NCBI GenBank assembly: GCA_949752745.1
Contig: OX457026.1
Coordinates: 39,102,723-39,166,722, forward strand
Direction of reading: 5' to 3'
Source: Protula sp. h YS-2021
Taxonomy: Eukaryota > Annelida > Polychaeta > Sabellida > Serpulidae
Length of the DNA: 64,000 nt
The notes below the pieces were generated by a model. It had not been told where the DNA came from. It saw only the letters and a program-made list of their open reading frames with translations, and did no database searches. This document shows positions 11,964 to 22,371 of this stretch, piece after piece (the stretch's first letter is position 1; every line of letters begins with the position of its first letter). The position numbers and the translations under genes are program-made.

Positions 11964-13064
11964 ATGCCTGGAGCGGCGCGCCTTAAGCGATCCCTGTCCA
12001 CCGCCTCGCACAGTATCCAGAACATGTCCACGGAGGCGCTCAAGATTTGTTGCGTCGTGCTCACCTACTGGGCCATCTCCATCTCACTCGTCTTCGCCAA
12101 CAAGTTCCTACTCGGCGACAAAAACTCGGAGCACGATGTGTCGCTGTTTGTGGCGTGGATTCAGTGCATCGTCACCGTGCTGTTTATTGGCGCGATGAAG
12201 GCCGTGAAGGCTGTGCTGAGCCGTGACGCAAGCGTGCTGCGTGTCACCCTGAAGGAAGCCCTGGCGCCACGCCTCCTCATGCTGACGTGCACCTACGTGG
12301 GCATGCTCACATTCAACAACCTGTGCCTGAGGAACGTGGGCGTGGCCTTCTACCAGGTGGCGCGTTCGCTCACGCTCCTCTTCGTCGTCGTCATGTCACT
12401 GCTCATCCTGCACAAGGCCGTGTCGTGGCGGGTGTGGCTGTGCTGCATCACCGTGGCTGGCGGCTTCGTGCTGGGCGTCGATCAGGAGAACCTCGCTGGC
12501 ACGCTATCCATCTCCGGGGTCGTGTTCGGAGTCATAACTAGTCTGTTTGTTTCGTTGAATGGGATATTTACCAAACAAGCCTTAGAAGTAGTAGATAGGG
12601 ACTCTGTGCATTTAACGTTACTAAATAACATCAATGCTATAGTGTTGTTCGCACCGTTTGTGGTGGGCACGGGACAGTTGAGTACTGTGGCGCGAGTAGA
12701 ACAGTTCCACACACCACTCTTCTGGGGCTTCCTGGTGGCCACGGGCGTACTGGCCTTCGCCATCGCCTGGATCAGCGCCGTACAGATAGACCTGACGTCA
12801 CCGGTGACGCACCACATCAGCGCCAACACAAAGGCCATACTGCAGACAGTGCTGGCCGTGCTGTGGGGCGGGGACGTCAAGCCGCTGCTCTGGTGGCTCA
12901 GCGTACTGCTCGTCGTCGGCGGGGCCTTCAGCTACGCCGTCGTGCGCATCAGGGAGGAGGCGACCGAACGCTCTGCGGCGGCTCGCGACAGAACCGACCC
13001 CGAGCGCGCTATGCAGTCCGAAAAACTCATCCAGAACGGACACCTTAGTACCAAACCCGTGTAA
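11964..13064 (+). CDS. SLC35C1: GDP-fucose transporter-like nucleotide-sugar antiporter (SLC35C1 type)
   Basis: The 366-residue protein is close to the length of animal SLC35C1 (about 360 residues). The family carries GDP-fucose from cytosol into the Golgi lumen in exchange for GMP, feeding fucosylation of glycans. The sequence shows a multi-span hydrophobic profile with about ten membrane segments. It has family blocks ISLVFANKFLL near residue 40, TFNNLCLRNVGVAFYQVARS near 113-132 and LTSPVTHHISANTKAILQT near 275-293, and a hydrophilic, charged C-terminal tail. It is open from ATG to TAA without an intron. The start is supported by an in-frame TGA at 11949-11951; an internal Met at 12024 is an alternative. 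The coding sequence is GC-rich, unlike its surroundings, except for an AT-richer stretch at about 12535-12665. A functional single-coding-exon gene is most likely; a young retrocopy is the alternative. Confidence 0.88.
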   Translation: MPGAARLKRSLSTASHSIQNMSTEALKICCVVLTYWAISISLVFANKFLLGDKNSEHDVSLFVAWIQCIVTVLFIGAMKAVKAVLSRDASVLRVTLKEALAPRLLMLTCTYVGMLTFNNLCLRNVGVAFYQVARSLTLLFVVVMSLLILHKAVSWRVWLCCITVAGGFVLGVDQENLAGTLSISGVVFGVITSLFVSLNGIFTKQALEVVDRDSVHLTLLNNINAIVLFAPFVVGTGQLSTVARVEQFHTPLFWGFLVATGVLAFAIAWISAVQIDLTSPVTHHISANTKAILQTVLAVLWGGDVKPLLWWLSVLLVVGGAFSYAVVRIREEATERSAAARDRTDPERAMQSEKLIQNGHLSTKPV

Positions 13065-13216
13065 ATGCCGTGCCTCAAGCAACCACTTTTGTTATATTAT
13101 GAATATAATATCCACAGGGTATGTTCAAACGAAGTTGCGTGTGAAGTATGAATGCGAAAACAGTGTATTTTATCCAAGTAAAGATTTGTACATGTTTGAG
13201 CGTAAAAAAATGAAGC

Positions 13217-13222
13217 TATTAA
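13217..13222 (+). terminator. Possible polyadenylation signal ATTAAA
   Basis: ATTAAA lies about 155 bp after the transporter stop codon and is the nearest recognisable variant signal on the plus strand. Other A/T-rich hexamers exist nearby, so this is tentative. Confidence 0.3.
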
Positions 13223-13339
13223 AACGAAACTATAAACGAAATCCTTTGCGTTCATGTAGTTATGTTTCCCCCCGTAGAGGGAAAACATTTTGTTTTTGTG
13301 CATTCTGGTTGTGTTTGTGTGCGTGTGTCTGTTGTAGGC

Positions 13340-14125
13340 ACATGATTTTGTTAGCACGATAACTCTCGAACGAAACGTCGGATCAGTTTCAAACTTGTAA
13401 CGTAAATGACGTTATAGGAGCAAAACATGACAATTGAGTAATTGCTTTAACTGCAGAACGAAACGTGGGAATGAGCTTCAAACTTGGTAGCCTAATGTCT
13501 TGGGCAGGTGCGACGATTCATAATGTAGTTGGTGTTTTGGACACTAGATTTTTGTTAACAGGATAGCACTCGGTCAACAAGTCGAATCAGCTTCAAACCT
13601 GGTGGGATTATGCCCTTAGGTAGGATCGACGGTTCGTGTTGTATTTGGCTTATATATGGCAACGTATGACGTCATATGACGTGTTGTGGGCAGAAGACTT
13701 TATTAAAAGATACCTCTCGAACGACATCTCAGATCAGCTTCATATTTAGTGCGATTATGCCGTAGACGGGTCTGCTGATTGCTTTTTTGTGCAAATTGGC
13801 AAAGGGGTGACGTCAATTTGACGTCATAACGTAAAAATGTGTCATCGCTGTAACTGTAGAACGAAACGTCGCATCAGCTGTAAACTTGGTAGGATAATGG
13901 CTTGGGTCTATCCGGACGGTTTATAGTGTATTTTGTGTATATTGCGCAACGCATGACGTCATATGACATCAGAACGTGTTATAGAAACCTGACAATGTTA
14001 ACACGATAACTACGATAAAGTTGGATCATCTTCAAACCGGGTGGTATTATACCTTGTGCGGGACTTCGGGTTGGTATGGAATTTGACGCCTATGGGACAG
14101 CGTGTGACGCCTTATGACGTCAAAA
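13340..14125. repeat. Diverged tandem repeat, units ~110-180 bp
   Basis: Units share the phrase CGATAACTCTCGAACGAAACG...GATCAGCTTCAAACTTGGT and a downstream ATGACGTCATATGACGT palindrome-rich block. Starts are near 13357, 13560, 13715, 13845 and 13995. The block opens after a small inverted repeat GTTTCCC/GGGAAAAC (13264-13285) and a GT-rich run. It ends just before a short TTAGGGTTAGGG run (14129-14140), which is too short to be a telomere. Confidence 0.55.
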
Positions 14126-14559
14126 CGGTTAGGGTTAGGGTTGCGTTCAGAGCCGTATCTGCAATAGATGGCGGGGAAGGGGGGGGCGCTGTCAGCAGGA
14201 AAAAAAATCCCCAGTGAAATACGGAATTGGCGATGTAGCGACAGTCTTTTACGTCGCAGCCGGATAAAAAAAGACTTCGGTAAAACCTGTTTGTAGCGAC
14301 CACCTTCAAGACCTGGATTAAAGACGTATCCCCACCCACAGAAATAAAACGACTGGCTACGGGATGTTGTTGTATTTGAAGGCCTAGCTGTTAATTTTTT
14401 TCGACGCAAACTTGTGTTTTTTTTATTGGTTGCCGTATATGGGAGTGATTATCTGATGAATGGCATTGTTTGCAATACCTGGAAGTATTTTTCACTTTTT
14501 AAGTGAGCCATCTGATATCTTTGTTTAATGATAAGCAGCTCACCATTTTGCCACCATTT

Positions 14560-14790
14560 TAAGACTTACAGTAAAACCTGTTTTAGTGAACACCTCCCAG
14601 ATCCGAAAAAAGACGTGCAGTAAAACCTGTTCGTAGTGAACGACATCCGGACCCGGATAAAAAAAGACGTACATTGGAGCCTCTTTTAGTGACCACACCT
14701 TCCAGATCCGGATGAAAAGGCGTGCCTTAAACCTGTCCAATGATCACATTCCAGATTAAGATAAAACACCTGTGCCTGGACTTGTATAAA
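14560..14790. repeat. Tandem repeat, ~55-60-bp units
   Basis: Four imperfect units of the form CAGTAAAACCTGTTnnAGTGA followed by CCAGATCCGGATnAAAA-GACGT occur at about 14571, 14620, 14671 and 14730. A related isolated unit lies at 14280-14330. The CAGTAAAACCT start resembles ends of mariner/pogo-type elements, but no full element is delineated. Confidence 0.5.
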
Positions 14791-15472
14791 AGGTTGGGGG
14801 GGGGGAGGGGGGGAGGGGAGCTTTTGAAAGTTATATGTACCCCGACTTCTAGGCACATGAGGTATATTATTCAGGTACATGTTATTTAAGGTAAAAAGTC
14901 TTAAAGTAATACAAACTTTGCGAATGGGAGGATGGGCAACCGGGGGAAAACAGGTGAGAAGAGCGGAGGGGAGGGGGCTGCCTGGGGAAACCTTGCTTTT
15001 GTTTACAAAAACCAGAAGGCAACGGCTGGCCAATAAAAGTGTTTGAAATGTTCAGATTAACTGTGGTTGGTGTGTACTGGTTGCTCTAGTTCGTACTATT
15101 TCGAAATTTGTTGAAAAGGTAAGTTCTAAATAGGTTTCCATGGTCCCAAGTGGCATTTCCATTTGTATGGTCGCCGTTACGAGCTGTTTCGTTGCGTCTC
15201 CGTTCAATGTTTTCCGAGGCTGAAATGGCAGAGTTATATTTTATCTTGTAGTTATAAACATTAAAAATAGCTTGTTTTGTTTGTATTGTCTTGTAAACTT
15301 GCGCTTTCGTTAGCAGTTCTGGTATAGCGTTATATAACGTATGTGAAATTATTGGGAGGTGTGACAATAGTTTATTCTCTGTTCGGCTGCTCGGTATGCT
15401 CCACCTGGACGGCATATAGCCTGAGGTGTGCCCTTGCGTAGTTGTGTGTCGTAGCGGGGAGTGCCAGATAAA
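14791..15472. other. No gene recognised
   Basis: Contains G-rich runs (14795-14820) and otherwise ordinary A/T-rich sequence. Open frames up to 217 codons on the minus strand (15086-15739) run into the inverted-repeat element at 15473 and have no recognisable domain; I treat them as chance. Confidence 0.5.
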
Positions 15473-16920
15473 TGCTCGGGTCCCTGGTCGGCTGGGCGAC
15501 CGGTCAGGTGGGCGCCAGGTCAGGTGGGCGACAAAAAAGTCGGCTGTGCGGCAGAAAAAAGTCATCTGGACGACAACAAAAGTCAACAAAGCAGAAATGT
15601 CGTCTCTCCTGCTTTTGTCTTTGTACCAGAGGTTGTTTATTGAAAATTTATGCACAGAGATCGTGTCTTTGGGTAAGAAGAATACATTTTGTCTCGCTTC
15701 CTTTATTTCATCTAGATAAAAGTCACCCAAAATAATCATATTTGCTACATTCTGTCGTCATGTAATTGATAAAAACACAACTTAAACACTAAATTCACTT
15801 GATGCAAATCGAACATAATTGCAGCTTTTAAAACACAATTCCCGAGATGCCAAATAGATTACAAATCACACTGTTTTTAATTTCTCCAAATCCGAAGTTT
15901 GTAAATTGCAATTGAAGTGTATTATAAATCACATTTATTATACATCTCTCGAATTAAAGGCTTACATAATTGCAATTCTCTCAAAGTGTAATCAGTACCA
16001 AAGCTGTAAAATATATCTTAACACCAGAAATTGGGACCGTCAGAACTATACAGTGGTCCAAGAACGGCGGGTGCGGTGTGTTTCATTTGAACAAAGACTG
16101 CAGCGTAGTGTTTTCTAGGTCGTCGAACACCGTGGTAAGAAACGCTACATTTTCTATCCGCGATTTTGCTGTTGTCTCTCAGTAATAGTAACACTTTAAT
16201 AATACTTTCCGGCTGCAAAGTATGACGCTGGACGCTAGGGCGAACTTATTTTTATACATCAAAAGACTCACCATAGTATATTGTAAAAAGCAATGATATG
16301 CCACAATTGGGTTCATTGGTTCCTTTCGTAATTCCAGTTAAAAGATATGAATGGTGCAATCTGTTAACTACGTGAGCCACAATCCACCACTCGTGCCTTG
16401 AGTATAGGGTTTCAAAGGAAAATTGCTATTCACATGACCAAACAAGAGCAATTCATTTACCCCTGATGTGCAATCGAAGATTCAATGTTGGTATGAATAG
16501 CTCCGGGTAACTGCAATCGAGTATAATTAAAGCGAAATAGGCGGAACGATTGTTGCAATCAATATTATTAGAATTCCTAAGATGTGCGATTTAAGATAAA
16601 AAAACTGGATTTATCACTGACGCGACGCGCTCCGGTAATCTTTAATCAGTACAATTAATGATATTCTATTACTGCTTTTAAGAAGCTAAATGGGTCCAAT
16701 GACCAGTAGTAAATGTACTTAGATTTTTTTTTACATTGACCTTTAGTGTATTTTTAGTGCTATTTTATTGCTGAATCATCACCCAATTCAATTTTATTTG
16801 TCGCCCAGTTAACTTGTTGTTGCCCAGTTGACTTTTATATGTCGCGTAGTTGACTTTTTCTGTCGCCCAGTTGACTGTCATCCTGCTGACTCGTCATCCA
16901 GTTGACCAGTTACCAATCCT
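15473..16920. mobile_element. Inverted-repeat element built of GTCAACTGGGCGAC-type subrepeats
   Basis: The left end (about 15485-15600) contains reiterated GGGCGAC...AAAGTC(A)...CTGG phrases. The right end (about 16800-16915) contains the same phrases in reverse orientation (GTCGCCCAGTTGACTTTT and similar, five times). The ends are thus long imperfect inverted repeats made of 17-25-bp direct subrepeats. The 1.2-kb interior holds ATTGCAATT-rich sequence and no recognisable protein. This resembles a non-autonomous DNA transposon with complex ends. Confidence 0.55.
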
Positions 16921-17052
16921 AGTAGGAGCTTCAGCTGGATCTCTGAAACCACGCAACACGGTTTCCTAATGCTGCTTATGGGAAAGCTTGTGTAATATAG
17001 GTGACATTTTTGATTGACAGCATTGCATTTTTTTCTGGTAAAACCTGGCTGG

Positions 17053-17508
17053 TCTGGGCTGTCATGAGCACGAATCTGGCCTTGGCTGTCGTGAGCATGT
17101 GTGGCCTCGGCTGTCGTGAGCACCTGCCTGGCCTCGGCTGTCGTGAGCAGCTGTCTGGCTTGGGCTGTCGAGAGCAGCTGTCTGGCCTGGGCTGTTGTGA
17201 GAGCAGCTGTCTGGCCTCGGCTGTCGTTAGCACCTGTCTGGCCTGGACTGTCGTGAGCATATGTCTAGCCCGGGCTGTCGTGAGCAGCTGTCTGGCCTCG
17301 GCTCTCGAAGGCAGCTGTCTGGCCTGCACTGTCGTGAGCAGATGTCTAACCTGGGCTGTCGAGAGGAGCTGTCTGGCCTGGGCTGTCGTGAACACCTATC
17401 TGGCCTTGGCTCTAATGAGCAGCTGTCTGGCCTGGGCTGTCGTGAGCACCTATCTGGCCTTGGCTGTCATGAGCAGCTGTCTGGCCTGGGCTGTCGTGAG
17501 CACCTGGC
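17053..17508. repeat. 27-bp minisatellite, about 17 units
   Basis: The unit is close to GGCCTCGGCTGTCGTGAG plus CAGCTGTCT. Most copies differ by a few substitutions, and one has a 3-bp insertion (around 17200). Because 27 is divisible by three, it creates long open frames of nine-residue repeats (CREQLSGLG-like) that are probably not genes. It is GC-richer than its surroundings. Confidence 0.85.
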
Positions 17509-17529
17509 ATGTGTGTAAGAGTGGAGATT

Positions 17530-18730
17530 GAGGAATGCCACACTGAGAATATCTGGCAAGTTTTAACAGTTGAATATCTGTATTGTTTTAAAGTGTTTTA
17601 AAAACGTTTTTAAATTAAAGATAAAAAATGTGACCAGAAAGATGTGAGTGTATTTTTAGAATGAAAGAAAGCCGAATAACCCAACTTAATACTTAACGAA
17701 TCAGCTTGAAAACGTTATTTTATCAGAATTAAAAAGAGGTTATATGACGCAAATAAAAATTATATTTTTAGCGGGATATACTAGAATTTGTGGGACTGGG
17801 TGAGCGTCCTGTCCGATCATTACTTTTAGTGCTTATCCAAGTCACGCACTTCATAAAATATTGAATTATTGAAAGTTCAGTTCAAAAAGATGCTTTAAAA
17901 TTTGTCGGCGTGGCATGTTCTTGTAATGACATATGGCGTGGCGGTGTATGCAGCGTATGTAAGCGAAGTGTTGGAAAAAGAGAAGAGTGCACCAAAACTC
18001 GCTCGGCAACAGTGCTCCGCTCTGTCAAATAAAGGACAGAACAGTCGTCACTTTCTCGTTAAAAGGGTGAGAAACGATGGAAATGTGGGTTATTATAAAA
18101 AGCTATGTAGAACGCAGTATGATGAGTGAAGTAACAGTAATTAAAATAAGAATAATAACAGGATTTGAATTGCACCGTGTAACTCCCCTTGAAATTGTAC
18201 GCCGTTTTGACGAAGTGATACATCTGGGCGCACTGGGCACACGTGATTTCTAACACCGCTGACAGACAACTTTTGGGAGTCTCCATGTGGAAGCCTCAAG
18301 CATGATGACCCTGTTCCCATTAAGACAGAAGCCAGTGTCAGGCGCCGTGCCCTCCCCCCCCCCCCCCCCACTTGTGGCAGGCTGTGTGTGAGGGGGGGGG
18401 GAGGGTGGAGGGGGGCGGAAGAGCGAGTGCCTGCATTTACTGGTTAAGTCTTTCGTTGCTTCAATGACGGACTTTTGACCAGCATTAAAACTGTGCTGTT
18501 TTGGTATTGCGTTGTCGCATTATTATAGTCTATTTTGTTTTTATATTTAGAGTCCAACATTCGTTAATTATTTAGATTAGTTTATTTTACTAGAAAATGT
18601 TAATCTTGTAGATAAGAGCTTTAGCTTTTAACTATGTTTGGTTGAATTATTTTCTATTTGTAATTTATTCATAGTCATGGATTCTTTATCATTCTTACAG
18701 ATCGTTCATCTGAGTTATTAATTAATTTGA
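17530..18730. other. No gene recognised
   Basis: A/T-rich sequence with a C-run at 18353-18369 and a G-run at about 18393-18415. Small open frames (75 codons at 17902-18129 and on the opposite strand) show nothing recognisable. Confidence 0.5.
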
Positions 18731-19220
18731 TTAGGCCCGCATCCGCGAGTGGGAGCGGGGCAGGGGGGGGGGGGGGTATTAGGAGAGGATTCCATCTGTC
18801 CGTCCGTCTGGGTGTCTCCATTTTGGGTTTGTATCTATGCCCAGGAACACTATTGAGGGAAATCTTTTGGAACCTCACACAGTAAAAGAATATATTGTAG
18901 TTGTCACTTTATTTGATCGCCTAAAAAGGCACCCACAGGACTTGAACAAAAATTAAGAAATTTTTATGACATTTCACGTATCCATTCCGAGCCAGATCTC
19001 CAACACTGTTGAAATGAATCTTTTGAAACCTTACAGAGTTAAAGAATATAAACTGTTAATTGTGCACCTTGGTATCACTTTGTTTTGTTGTACACCTGTT
19101 TGTATCAACTTTTTTCTGTGACTGACATTGAACATGCACGACTTGAACAAAAAATGATGGATTTGAACTTGTGTTGATCTGAGCTGGAAAAAGTTGAAAC
19201 ACTACTCACTGAAAAAAACT
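18730..19220. repeat. Diverged ~158-bp tandem repeat with CCGTCCGTCTG leader
   Basis: Two to three units share AACACT(A/G)TTGA..AAATCTTTTG(G/A)AACCT(C/T)ACA and AAAGAATATA..TTGT blocks, with starts near 18846, 19004 and about 19195. A G-run and a CCGTCCGTCTGGGTGTCTCC leader precede them. The plan (leader plus diverged ~160-bp units) matches the other arrays in the window. Confidence 0.5.
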
Positions 19221-20815
19221 TCATTGCTGTGGGTATTCATAGTGTCCCCTGTATCTGTATACGAGCCTACAGGATTGTAGACAAATCGTAGACCAACAGT
19301 TCGTGGACAAATTTTCTGCGAAAATATAACATTTCTTTCGCACTGGTTAAGTACCTTTATATGATTTAACTGAAGAAGATTTTGTGAACAAAAAATGAAG
19401 AAATTATTCTTGCATTTCAGAGACGAATGATTAGATTTATTAACAAGATTTAAGGCTTATATGTCTGTTGTTTGCACAAACGTATACCAGCAAGGGGCAA
19501 ATCATGGGATTCCATAGGCATTGAAGCTTCACCCATCTCATAATTTATACCGCCGGTGGAAGCCTGTGATATCTACGATTACTTGTTTTCTTCTTTATTA
19601 AAATAGTGTAAAGGGCCATATAATTCATTCAAATGTGCACCCGGATTTCAATCGCTGCTGACAATAGAGGAAAAACAATATTGCGTTTCTGGAATATCAT
19701 ATAAATTGAGTCGGTGAAAATTTTTGTGAATTTTAAAGAATGCAGTCTAACGAATAACTAATCCAAGTGCGACAAACGCGTCAGGTGATACAGCAAACAG
19801 CTGTATTTTACTTCTCTGTGTCACTAGTTACAGGTAGCGCGAAAGGATCGTCCATGAAGTATAAACGCAGTTACATTGGATGGGGTTGGGTCTGAAGTTT
19901 TGTCTACTGTCATGTCATAGTGAATCGTCACACTTTGTGAGTATGGGGCAGAATAATGCGTATGTCATTCATGGATGGTATCGTAGTAAATCGTCGACGT
20001 CACAATCTCTGTGTGTTGGACAAAATATTGCGTATGTCAGCTGAATGGCTGTAGTAACATGAAAGTACAAAATACTGTACAAAGTACAAAATACTGTACA
20101 AACATGAAAGTACAAAATACCGACACGCCAGACAGATTTAAAGTGCCGAATGCTGTTTATGTAAAATTGAATAATATTTCAGAATGGTGGAGTCCGGTTG
20201 GGGGAGGGGTTGGAGTGGCTGGGGAGGGGGTGCTTACCGGGTCTGTTGAAGAAAATGTTCACGTTTTTTTTGTGACGTTTACTGTTCGTTATTGTGGAAA
20301 GATTATTTTTGCCAGCAGAATAATGTAGCTTGTAGAATTTTTAATATATCAAGCTAATAAATATTTTTTTAATAATGGGACAAATTTTATACATTATCAT
20401 ATGTTTGTGTCTTTGTGTTAGTCCAAGAAAGCACCCGGATAGGGCACTGGATCAAATCCAAACATTACCTGTGTTTTGTCACCAATAGAGGTACTCTTGT
20501 ACTAGTCTGCATCCAAAACCATAAACAATAACAGAAACAGCACACCAACTAAATAACTGTGACATTAATTCAGTGGAATATCAGGTTTTTGGAACAGTCA
20601 TTAGACATTTAACAGTTCTACAAGTGAATGACCCAGCACTTGTCGTCATGCAAGGAATAATGTCTCTTCCGATAGAGGGCAGACACAAAGCATTTGTACG
20701 TTCTGTGTGTGCGTGCGTACGTGTGTGTGTGTCAGTCTGTTGTGAACAAAATGTTGTGTGCAAGATATCTCAACAACTATAAGACCGATCGAATTGAAAC
20801 TAGGTACAGTGAAAT
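19220..20815. other. No gene recognised
   Basis: Contains a short tandem motif GAAAGTACAAAATAC at 20058-20120 and a (GT)n-rich run at about 20704-20735. The latter is followed by an AGATATCTCAACAACTATAAGACC block like those that lead other repeats here. No coding signal was recognised. Confidence 0.5.
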
Positions 20816-20816
20816 C

Positions 20817-20980
20817 TCGTTAAACCGACAACGCCGGGACTGAGCGAAAAATGTCGGTTAAACGATATGTCGGTTAAAAGGTACTGGTGGTCAATGGGGT
20901 AAATCCTTCGGGACCGTGAAAATATGTCGGTTAAAACGATATGTCGGTTAAAGCGATGTCGGTTTAAATGGATTCGACTG
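20817..20980. mobile_element. 164-bp MITE, pogo/Tigger-like ends, TA target site
   Basis: The element starts CAGTGAAATCTCGTTAAACC and ends with the inverted counterpart GGTTTAAATGGATTCGACTG, flanked on both sides by TA (20815-20816 and 20981-20982). It contains several inner GTCGGTTAAA motifs in both orientations. CAGT...ACTG ends, TA flanks and GTTAA-C/GTCGGTTAA subterminal motifs fit the pogo/Tigger branch of mariner-type elements. It is non-autonomous. Confidence 0.75.
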
Positions 20981-20989
20981 TATGTTCTT

Positions 20990-22111
20990 TTGATAAGTCA
21001 GATAGTTGTACTGTAATGTAACACTTTCTATAGCGCTTATTCAACCAGTTTGCTCTAAGCGCTGAACAATATCAATATATTTAATATAAGGTATCTAAAA
21101 AATGTATCTGGAAAAAATAATGATAATAATACATTCAACTAAAAGCTTTAGCAATCAAACTAAAACATTCTTTCAACAAGATAATCGTAATAGTTCATAA
21201 GCGTCTTTAAAGAGATGCGTCTTTAATTTCTTTCGAAGGGTTACTAAGTTTGGAGAGCTCTTGATTTCATCGGGAATATTGTTCCAAATTTTTGGGGCCG
21301 ATACCGCAAATGCGCGATCACCACACTGTAATTTGGTTTTTGGAATGTCCAGAAGTAATTGGGATCCCGACCTCAGAGATCTTTTTGGTTTATGGATCAC
21401 TAAAAGCTCTCTCAGATAGGTTTGTTGATTTGTCGCAAGCACCCTAAACGTCAGTACTGCAATTTTGAATAGGAAGCGAGATCGAACAGGAAGCCAGTGG
21501 AGTAGAATTAAGCCATCACGGACATGTTCGTGCTTTCGTCGCCGTAATACCAGTCTGGCCGCTGCGTTTTGGACTCGCTATAGCTAACTGGTCAACTGCA
21601 ATCTGGCACCGTGTAGCAAACTGTTCGAGTAATCCAAGTGTGACATGATCATAGACTGCACAAGTATTTTCGTCGCGTCTGTGGTTAAGTATTTACGAAT
21701 CGACCACAGTTGTCGGAGATTGATGTAACATATGCGAGTCACGTGCTGTACATGGGCACTCATTTTGAGTTCAGAGTCGAGCCAGACACCTAATTCGCGC
21801 ACATATGAACTAGCCTTGATATCCTGCTGGTCGATAGTTATATGGCTAGATTCCATTTTGGAAAGTTGCTTTTGGATACCAACAAGCATAAATTCAGTTT
21901 TATCACTGTTTAACTTGAGGTTGTTATTCTTCATCCACTTTCCAATGGAACATATAGCACTTTCTAACTTCGCTCGAACATCGTTTTGAGAGAAACTACA
22001 ACTCGCTTTGCAAGCAGAATGGAGTTGCGTATCGTCCGCAAACATGTGAAAAGTGATAGCGAGGAGACGGATTAGAAGACCGACCGGGGCTGTGTCGGTT
22101 AAAAAAGTCAT
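20990..22111 (-). mobile_element. L2/CR1-like LINE, 5'-truncated, minus strand
   Basis: On the minus strand the segment reads from the RT catalytic box to the element's C terminus, then into a 3' tail with a GCGCTTAGAGC...GCGCTATAGAAAG sequence (about 21022-21060). Two open pieces remain, 22111-21584 and 21442-21173, separated by a frame break. It is a second, distinct LINE in the window, with different sequence from the copy at 1-2740. Confidence 0.8.
21173..22111 (-). pseudogene. LINE reverse transcriptase C-terminal part
   Basis: The first piece (22111-21584) contains HMFADDTQLH, with the catalytic FADD intact, then WMKNNNLKLNSDKTEFMLVG and LGVWLDSELKM blocks and the thumb-region MSHLDYSNSLLHG. 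The second piece (21442-21173) has the C-terminal GDRAFAVSAPKIWNNIPDEI block. A region of about 140 bp between them is out of frame. There is no N-terminal endonuclease or finger region. It is a non-functional truncated copy. Confidence 0.8.
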
Positions 22112-22371
22112 AAATCTAATTCTTTTTTTATTTTTGACTGAATTATGGTTATTTTTGCATAAATGAAGCTTTTATTACAGTGAAGTGGTTATTGGGGAAT
22201 TATAGGTTTAGTCGTGGAGACACGTGTTTTTGCTTACAAAAACAAGAAACTAAACAGGTGTGATAGGTGTAATAAAAGCCTGTACTCTTTGCAAAGCTGA
22301 TAACGTACCAAAATATCGGAATATGCATCCAATAACAAACTTCTTTTAATGAAAGAACTACATATTTGTTA

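Noticed and set aside
12482..13082. Minus-strand and alternate-frame ORFs in the transporter region
   Set aside because: Shadows of the GC-rich transporter coding sequence, which explains the openness of the other frames.
14129..14140. Telomere-type TTAGGGTTAGGG
   Set aside because: Only two units; far too short for a telomere or interstitial telomere array.
15086..15739. 217-codon minus-strand open frame
   Set aside because: Crosses the boundary of the inverted-repeat element, has low-complexity and basic composition without a recognisable domain, and alternative frames overlap it; probably chance.
17001..17531. 176-codon repetitive Cys/Leu-rich frame
   Set aside because: By-product of the 27-bp minisatellite; an overlapping frame is equally open.
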